From NCBI GenBank assembly GCA_016195585.1, contig JACPZJ010000156.1:1-9051 (forward strand): a DNA stretch of 9,051 bases, written 5' to 3'. The first letter of the stretch is position 1, and every line of letters starts with the position of its first letter. The notes under the pieces were generated by a model, which did not search any database, was not told where the DNA came from, and saw only the letters and a list, made by a program, of their open reading frames with translations. This stretch comes from Nitrospirota bacterium (lineage in GTDB: Bacteria; Nitrospirota; CAKKRA01; 9FT-COMBO-42-15). Of this stretch, positions 6,564 to 9,051 are shown one piece after another. The position numbers and the translations under genes were made by a program.

Positions 6564-6713
6564 CTTTACCACCTCCTTCTCAAACAGATTCTGAATTATT
6601 CCTATTTGAGATCACTGCGGCCATTAATTTCATAGGCTTTTTTAGTTTAACGTATGCGAGAACCAATGATACTACAATGAGTAGTAGCTGTCAATGAAAA
6701 AATGAAAGGGTAA
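6564..6713. other. Intergenic region between the RHH gene and the sigma gene
   Basis: Besides the sigma promoter it holds the roughly 95-nt sigma leader. In that leader (minus strand) TCTCAAA (6611-6605) can pair with TTTGAGA (6584-6578), whose last base is the first base of the Shine-Dalgarno AAGGAGG. I see no further gene. Confidence 0.5.
6666..6694 (-). promoter_or_regulatory. Sigma-70-type promoter for the sigma factor gene
   Basis: On the minus strand, TTGACA (6694-6689) is separated by 17 nt from TATCAT (6671-6666), one mismatch from the consensus -10. The predicted transcript starts near 6659 and leaves a leader of about 95 nt before ATG 6563. The promoter begins 19 nt after the stop of the small RHH gene, so the sigma gene can be expressed independently. 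Confidence 0.7.
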
Positions 6714-6884
6714 TCAGAATTTGTATGTAAGGTCGCCTGACTTTTTCATTTCTGAGCGAATAAGGTTTCTGAGATACATCGTAATGGTCATTGAGTGTCG
6801 TTCTGATACCTTCTTTAAAAAATTATATTCTTCCTCTGAAATACAGGCATTTATTATCTTTTTATTGTTTTGTGCCTTTTTCAT
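6714..6884 (-). CDS. Small ribbon-helix-helix DNA-binding protein (CopG/Arc type)
   Basis: A 56-codon frame on the minus strand starts at ATG 6884 with GAGGTG at 6895-6890 and a 5-nt spacer, and ends with TGA at 6716-6714. The product begins MKKAQNNKKIINACISEEEY. A basic N-terminus leads into a short strand (KIINACIS, 9-16), then helix 1 (about 17-29), a turn containing SMTIT (31-35) and helix 2 (MYLRNLIRSEMKK, 36-48). This is the layout of ribbon-helix-helix proteins, which dimerise and insert a two-stranded sheet into DNA. It could be an autoregulator or an orphan antitoxin; no toxin gene adjoins it. It has its own promoter with inverted repeats, diverges from the SAM synthetase gene and precedes the sigma gene. 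The fold is likely; the target is unknown. Confidence 0.8.
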   Translation of the reverse strand: MKKAQNNKKIINACISEEEYNFLKKVSERHSMTITMYLRNLIRSEMKKSGDLTYKF

Positions 6885-6911
6885 TATGACACCTCATTAC
6901 TCATTTATTTA

Positions 6912-6923
6912 TATATTAATATA
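6912..6923. promoter_or_regulatory. 12-bp perfect palindrome over the RHH-gene -10 (candidate operator)
   Basis: TATATTAATATA is fully self-complementary and covers the -10 hexamer and the bases up to the predicted start site. A repressor bound here would block the promoter. RHH proteins commonly autoregulate from such sites. The sequence is only A/T, so a chance palindrome is possible. Confidence 0.4.
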
Positions 6924-6945
6924 CCACAAATTTTATATTTGTCAA
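6918..6945 (-). promoter_or_regulatory. Promoter of the small RHH gene
   Basis: On the minus strand, TTGACA (6945-6940) is separated by 16 nt from TATATT (6923-6918). The predicted start near 6911 gives a leader of about 27 nt to ATG 6884. The -35 is a perfect consensus and the -10 has one mismatch. Two inverted repeats overlap it. Confidence 0.65.
6926..6942. promoter_or_regulatory. Inverted repeat in the RHH promoter spacer (candidate operator)
   Basis: ACAAAT (6926-6931) and ATTTGT (6937-6942) are perfect 6-bp arms around a 5-nt centre. The repeat lies within the -35/-10 spacer and enters the -35 hexamer. Together with the palindrome at 6912-6923 it could form a tandem operator. Confidence 0.4.
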
Positions 6946-6964
6946 GTGTTTTTTACATGTATTT

Positions 6965-6996
6965 TTTATATGAAAAATAAATGAAAATCATATAAA
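6965..6996. promoter_or_regulatory. 9-bp inverted repeat upstream of the SAM synthetase promoter
   Basis: TTTATATGA (6965-6973) and TCATATAAA (6988-6996) are perfect complementary arms with a 14-nt spacer, so arm centres are 23 nt apart, about two helical turns. The repeat ends 12 nt before the -35 of the downstream promoter. It could be an operator or activator site; function is inferred from position only. Confidence 0.4.
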
Positions 6997-7008
6997 TATA
7001 AAAAACCC

Positions 7009-7037
7009 TTGAAATTAAAATGGTAACTAAATATAAT
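7009..7037 (+). promoter_or_regulatory. Sigma-70-type promoter for the SAM synthetase gene
   Basis: TTGAAA (7009-7014), a 17-nt spacer and a perfect TATAAT (7032-7037) form a near-consensus promoter. The predicted start near 7044 leaves a leader of only about 26 nt before ATG 7070. That leaves no room for a SAM riboswitch. Confidence 0.75.
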
Positions 7038-7069
7038 ATCAAAACCTTTTTAAAATAATGGGGTTCTGA

Positions 7070-8281
7070 ATGAGGAAGATAATTATAGAAAAACTGAAAG
7101 CCCGTCCAGTCTCTGACTATCATGTTGAAATAGTTGAGAGAAAAGGGACTGGGCACCCTGATTATATATGCGATGCCATCATGGATAACATATCTGTTGC
7201 GCTAAGCAGGGTATATAAGGAGAGGTTTGGCGCCATACTTCATCATAATATTGATAAAGGAATGCTTGTTGCTGGCGCAGTTGAGAGGATGTTTGGCGGC
7301 GGACAGGTATTAGAGCCAATGCGAATGATATTTGGCGACAGGGCTGCTTATGAGATAGATGGGCAAAAAATACCTGTTTCTGACATCGCAATAAATACTG
7401 CAAAGGAATGGTTTAAAAAAAACCTCCGTTTTGTTGATCCTGATAAGCATGTAAATTATCAGGTTGAGATTAAGAAGGGTTCGTCTGAGCTTTCAGATAT
7501 ATTCAAAAGGGGAGATGCCGTCCTCGGCGCAAATGACACATCTGCTGCTGTCGGCTATGCGCCATTGACAGAAACAGAGAAAATTGTGCTTGAGACAGAG
7601 CAGTATTTGAATTCAAAAGAATTTAAAGAAAGATATCCTGAGACAGGAGAAGACATAAAGATAATGGGTTTTAGGGAGAGACAGAGACTGCATCTTACTG
7701 TTGCAATGCCCTTAATTGACAGGTATATTGATAAAGAAACAGCCTATTTTAAAAAGAAGAAAGAGATACAGGGTGTAATTGAGGAATTTGTTACGGCCAG
7801 ATCATCAGGCATGAAAAAGATAAATATATATCTTAATACCCTTGATAAGAAGGGAAGGGGCATCAGCGGGATGTACCTCTCTGTGCTCGGCACATCAGCA
7901 GAGGATGCAGATTCAGGACAGGTCGGAAGGGGCAACAGGGTTAATGGCGTGATATCTTTAAACAGGCCTATGGGCACAGAGGCAGCAGCAGGGAAAAATC
8001 CTGTTAGCCATGTGGGGAAGATTTACAATATTCTTACGCATAAGATTGCCAATGATATATATAAAGAAATAAAAGGCGTAAGAGAGGTTTATATCTGGAT
8101 GTGCAGTCAGATCGGCTTGCCCATTGACCAGCCAAAGATAATATCTGCACAGCTTATTCTGGAAAAAGGGGCATCTTATAAGGACATCTCAAAGAGGGCA
8201 GAGGGGCTTATAAATCTTGAGCTTGACAATATTCAGGGATTTTGCAATGATTTAGCAGACGGCATATACACTGTTTGTTAA
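7070..8281 (+). CDS. mat: Methionine adenosyltransferase, archaeal type (SAM synthetase)
   Basis: The 403-residue protein belongs to the archaeal-type AdoMet synthetase family, not to the common bacterial MetK family. It makes S-adenosylmethionine from methionine and ATP in the cytoplasm. Motifs are ERKGTGHPDYICDAI (23-37), the ATP-site-like ANDTSAAVGYAPLTETE (154-170), GFRERQRLHLTVAMPLIDRYI (200-220), DSGQVGRGNRVNG (281-293), GTEAAAGKNPVSHVGKIYN (302-320) and the C-terminal QLILEKG. Length agrees with the family (about 400 aa). ATG 7070 has only a weak ribosome site (GGGG at 7060-7063). A near-consensus promoter precedes it. The gene diverges from the RHH gene and is followed after 32 nt by a DksA-like gene. 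Presence in a bacterium suggests an old horizontal acquisition or replacement of metK. Confidence 0.95.
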   Translation: MRKIIIEKLKARPVSDYHVEIVERKGTGHPDYICDAIMDNISVALSRVYKERFGAILHHNIDKGMLVAGAVERMFGGGQVLEPMRMIFGDRAAYEIDGQKIPVSDIAINTAKEWFKKNLRFVDPDKHVNYQVEIKKGSSELSDIFKRGDAVLGANDTSAAVGYAPLTETEKIVLETEQYLNSKEFKERYPETGEDIKIMGFRERQRLHLTVAMPLIDRYIDKETAYFKKKKEIQGVIEEFVTARSSGMKKINIYLNTLDKKGRGISGMYLSVLGTSAEDADSGQVGRGNRVNGVISLNRPMGTEAAAGKNPVSHVGKIYNILTHKIANDIYKEIKGVREVYIWMCSQIGLPIDQPKIISAQLILEKGASYKDISKRAEGLINLELDNIQGFCNDLADGIYTVC

Positions 8282-8313
8282 ATAATCAATCTGAATCCGG
8301 AGGAGAAGACGCT

Positions 8314-8709
8314 ATGGCTAAAGGTGATATGAAGAAAGAGAAATCAAAAAGGATGCTGCATCAAAAAAGGGATGCTATAGTTAAGGAGATTGAAGACCTG
8401 ATTGGTATGCGGATGAGCACAACTATTCAACAGAAATTTGATTCAGCCCTTGATGACGGCGACCTTTCTGTGCTGAATCTGAGCGAGGGTGTGGATTATA
8501 AATTCCTTGAAATGAAATACAAAGAATATAAAAGCATTGCCGATGCCTTTAGAAAGCTTGATGCAGGGACATATGGAACCTGCGAAGAGTGCGGTAATGA
8601 GATAGATGAGAAAAGATTGAAGGTTATTCCATTTGCGCGACTCTGTATAGATTGCAAAAGAAAACAGGAGGAGCTTGAAGATATAGAAAAGGAGAGTGGA
8701 TTGGAGTAA
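8314..8709 (+). CDS. TraR/DksA-family zinc-finger transcription factor
   Basis: The 131-residue protein has a long, charged N-terminal helical region (about 1-85, probably a coiled-coil hairpin). A C4 zinc finger follows, with Cys90, Cys93, Cys111 and Cys114 in TYGTCEECGNEIDEKRL and FARLCIDCKRKQEELE. DksA-type factors enter the RNA polymerase secondary channel; the acidic tip motif DxxDxA of DksA is matched loosely here by D47-D48-G49-D50-L51-S52. It may tune promoters together with ppGpp, but that is inferred. I chose ATG 8314 because GGAGGAG at 8299-8305 gives an 8-nt spacer; an in-frame TTG at 8275 inside the mat end has no such site. It follows mat on the same strand and is probably cotranscribed. 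GreA, encoded earlier in the window, uses the same polymerase channel. Confidence 0.9.
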   Translation: MAKGDMKKEKSKRMLHQKRDAIVKEIEDLIGMRMSTTIQQKFDSALDDGDLSVLNLSEGVDYKFLEMKYKEYKSIADAFRKLDAGTYGTCEECGNEIDEKRLKVIPFARLCIDCKRKQEELEDIEKESGLE

Positions 8710-8714
8710 TCCAT

Positions 8715-8747
8715 GAATAGGTCTTATATTATTTATAAGACCTATTC
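8715..8747. terminator. Hairpin between convergent genes, probable shared terminator
   Basis: A 14-bp perfect stem (8715-8728 with 8734-8747) encloses the loop TTATT. It lies 6 nt after the DksA-like stop and ends at the stop codon of the opposite-strand gene. The stem is moderate in GC and neither side has a long U-tract, so efficiency is uncertain, but placement between convergent ends fits a bidirectional terminator. Confidence 0.65.
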
Positions 8748-9051
8748 TAAAATTTATAGTTCTTTACTTCTGTTACCTCAAATACCCCTTCAAACTTATC
8801 TGCCTCAAGCAGGACCTTCTTTACCTTTCCCTGCCACATATCAATAAACGCCTTGTGTTCTTCTTTCGTAGCAGTTCCAGAAACAACCAGAGGCATCAAA
8901 TCAGACATCCTTTCATCTACTGGAATAACGCCTGGATTATATGCAACCTTTACTGTTTTATTATTATCTGTTCTTTGGAAGATAAAGGCATTAAATTCAC
9001 CATGCTCTTCATCAAAGACAAGCTTGTTTCTTCTGACAAATCTTCCGCCGA
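8747..9051 (-). CDS. Unrecognised protein, C-terminal part (5' end outside window)
   Basis: An open minus-strand frame runs from the right edge of the window to TAG at 8749-8747, giving at least 100 residues without a stop. Coding character is good: mixed hydrophobic and charged residues and no low complexity. The visible part includes GGRFVRRNKLVFDEEHGEF, FNAFIFQRTDN, VAYNPGVIPVDERMSDLM and a C-terminal helix KEEHKAFIDMWQGKVKKVLLEA, ending EVTEVKNYKF. I see no transmembrane segment, signal peptide or catalytic motif I can name. The beginning reads as alternating strands and the end as a helix followed by a strand. It converges with the DksA-like gene. I do not recognise the family and assign no function. 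Confidence 0.7.
   Translation of the reverse strand, partial: GGRFVRRNKLVFDEEHGEFNAFIFQRTDNNKTVKVAYNPGVIPVDERMSDLMPLVVSGTATKEEHKAFIDMWQGKVKKVLLEADKFEGVFEVTEVKNYKF

Noticed and set aside
5575..6594. Several plus-strand open frames opposite the sigma gene
   Set aside because: They mirror the sigma factor's coding sequence, are Ser/Phe/Leu-rich and match no family.
6714..6884. Toxin-antitoxin module based on the RHH protein
   Set aside because: No toxin-like frame follows on the same strand; the next gene is a sigma factor with its own promoter.
6721..6984. Plus-strand 87-codon frame in the intergenic region
   Set aside because: It is antisense to the better-supported RHH gene, runs into AT-rich promoter DNA and encodes a Phe/Tyr/Ile-rich product typical of non-coding sequence.
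7038..7069. SAM riboswitch before mat
   Set aside because: The leader predicted from the strong promoter is only about 26 nt and AT-rich, with no room for the conserved stems.
6953..7156. Minus-strand 67-codon frame across the mat start
   Set aside because: It overlaps the mat promoter and 5' end and shows only aromatic-rich, AT-driven composition.
1..9051. CRISPR arrays, tRNA, rRNA, transposase or phage genes
   Set aside because: No regularly spaced repeats, RNA gene signatures or transposase/integrase motifs were seen on either strand.

Overview
The window looks like a piece of an uncultured Gram-negative-type bacterial chromosome. A Nitrospirota or Deltaproteobacteria-like lineage is my guess; it is an inference from gene content and repeat style, not a demonstrated placement. 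Coding density is high. Shine-Dalgarno sites are strong (GGAGG/GAGGTG) and ATGA overlaps couple neighbouring genes. Base composition is moderately AT-leaning, and the one long non-coding stretch is very AT-rich.

Positions 1-3721 (+) form a tightly packed pyrimidine cluster: the 3' end of carB, greA, pyrK, pyrD and a SAM-hydroxide adenosyltransferase (DUF62) gene. CarB supplies carbamoyl phosphate. PyrD with PyrK makes the NAD-linked class 1B dihydroorotate dehydrogenase. GreA and the SAM hydrolase are passengers. Positions 3809-5406 (+) hold an ATGA-coupled pair of kinase-like genes of unknown substrate: an APH-fold phosphotransferase and an APS-kinase-like P-loop protein. On the opposite strand, 5472-6563 encodes a sigma-70 family factor with a good promoter of its own.

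Upstream of the sigma gene, on the same strand, is a small gene (6714-6884, 56 aa) for a ribbon-helix-helix (RHH) DNA-binding protein. Its promoter overlaps two inverted repeats. It diverges from an archaeal-type methionine adenosyltransferase gene (7070-8281, +), which has its own consensus-like promoter and is followed by a TraR/DksA-type zinc-finger regulator (8314-8709). A 14-bp stem hairpin separates this from the convergent 3' end of an unrecognised gene (8747-9051, -).

The most interesting part is 6700-7070: a minimal RHH regulator divergent from a SAM synthetase gene, with three AT-rich inverted repeats between them. This resembles in logic, but not by demonstrated homology, the MetJ/SAM repression circuit. 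Other points of note are a His in place of the conserved Gln in the -10-reading helix of the sigma factor, a heptamer repeat translated as the N-terminus of PyrD, and related GC-rich hairpin repeats arranged head-to-head between carB and greA.
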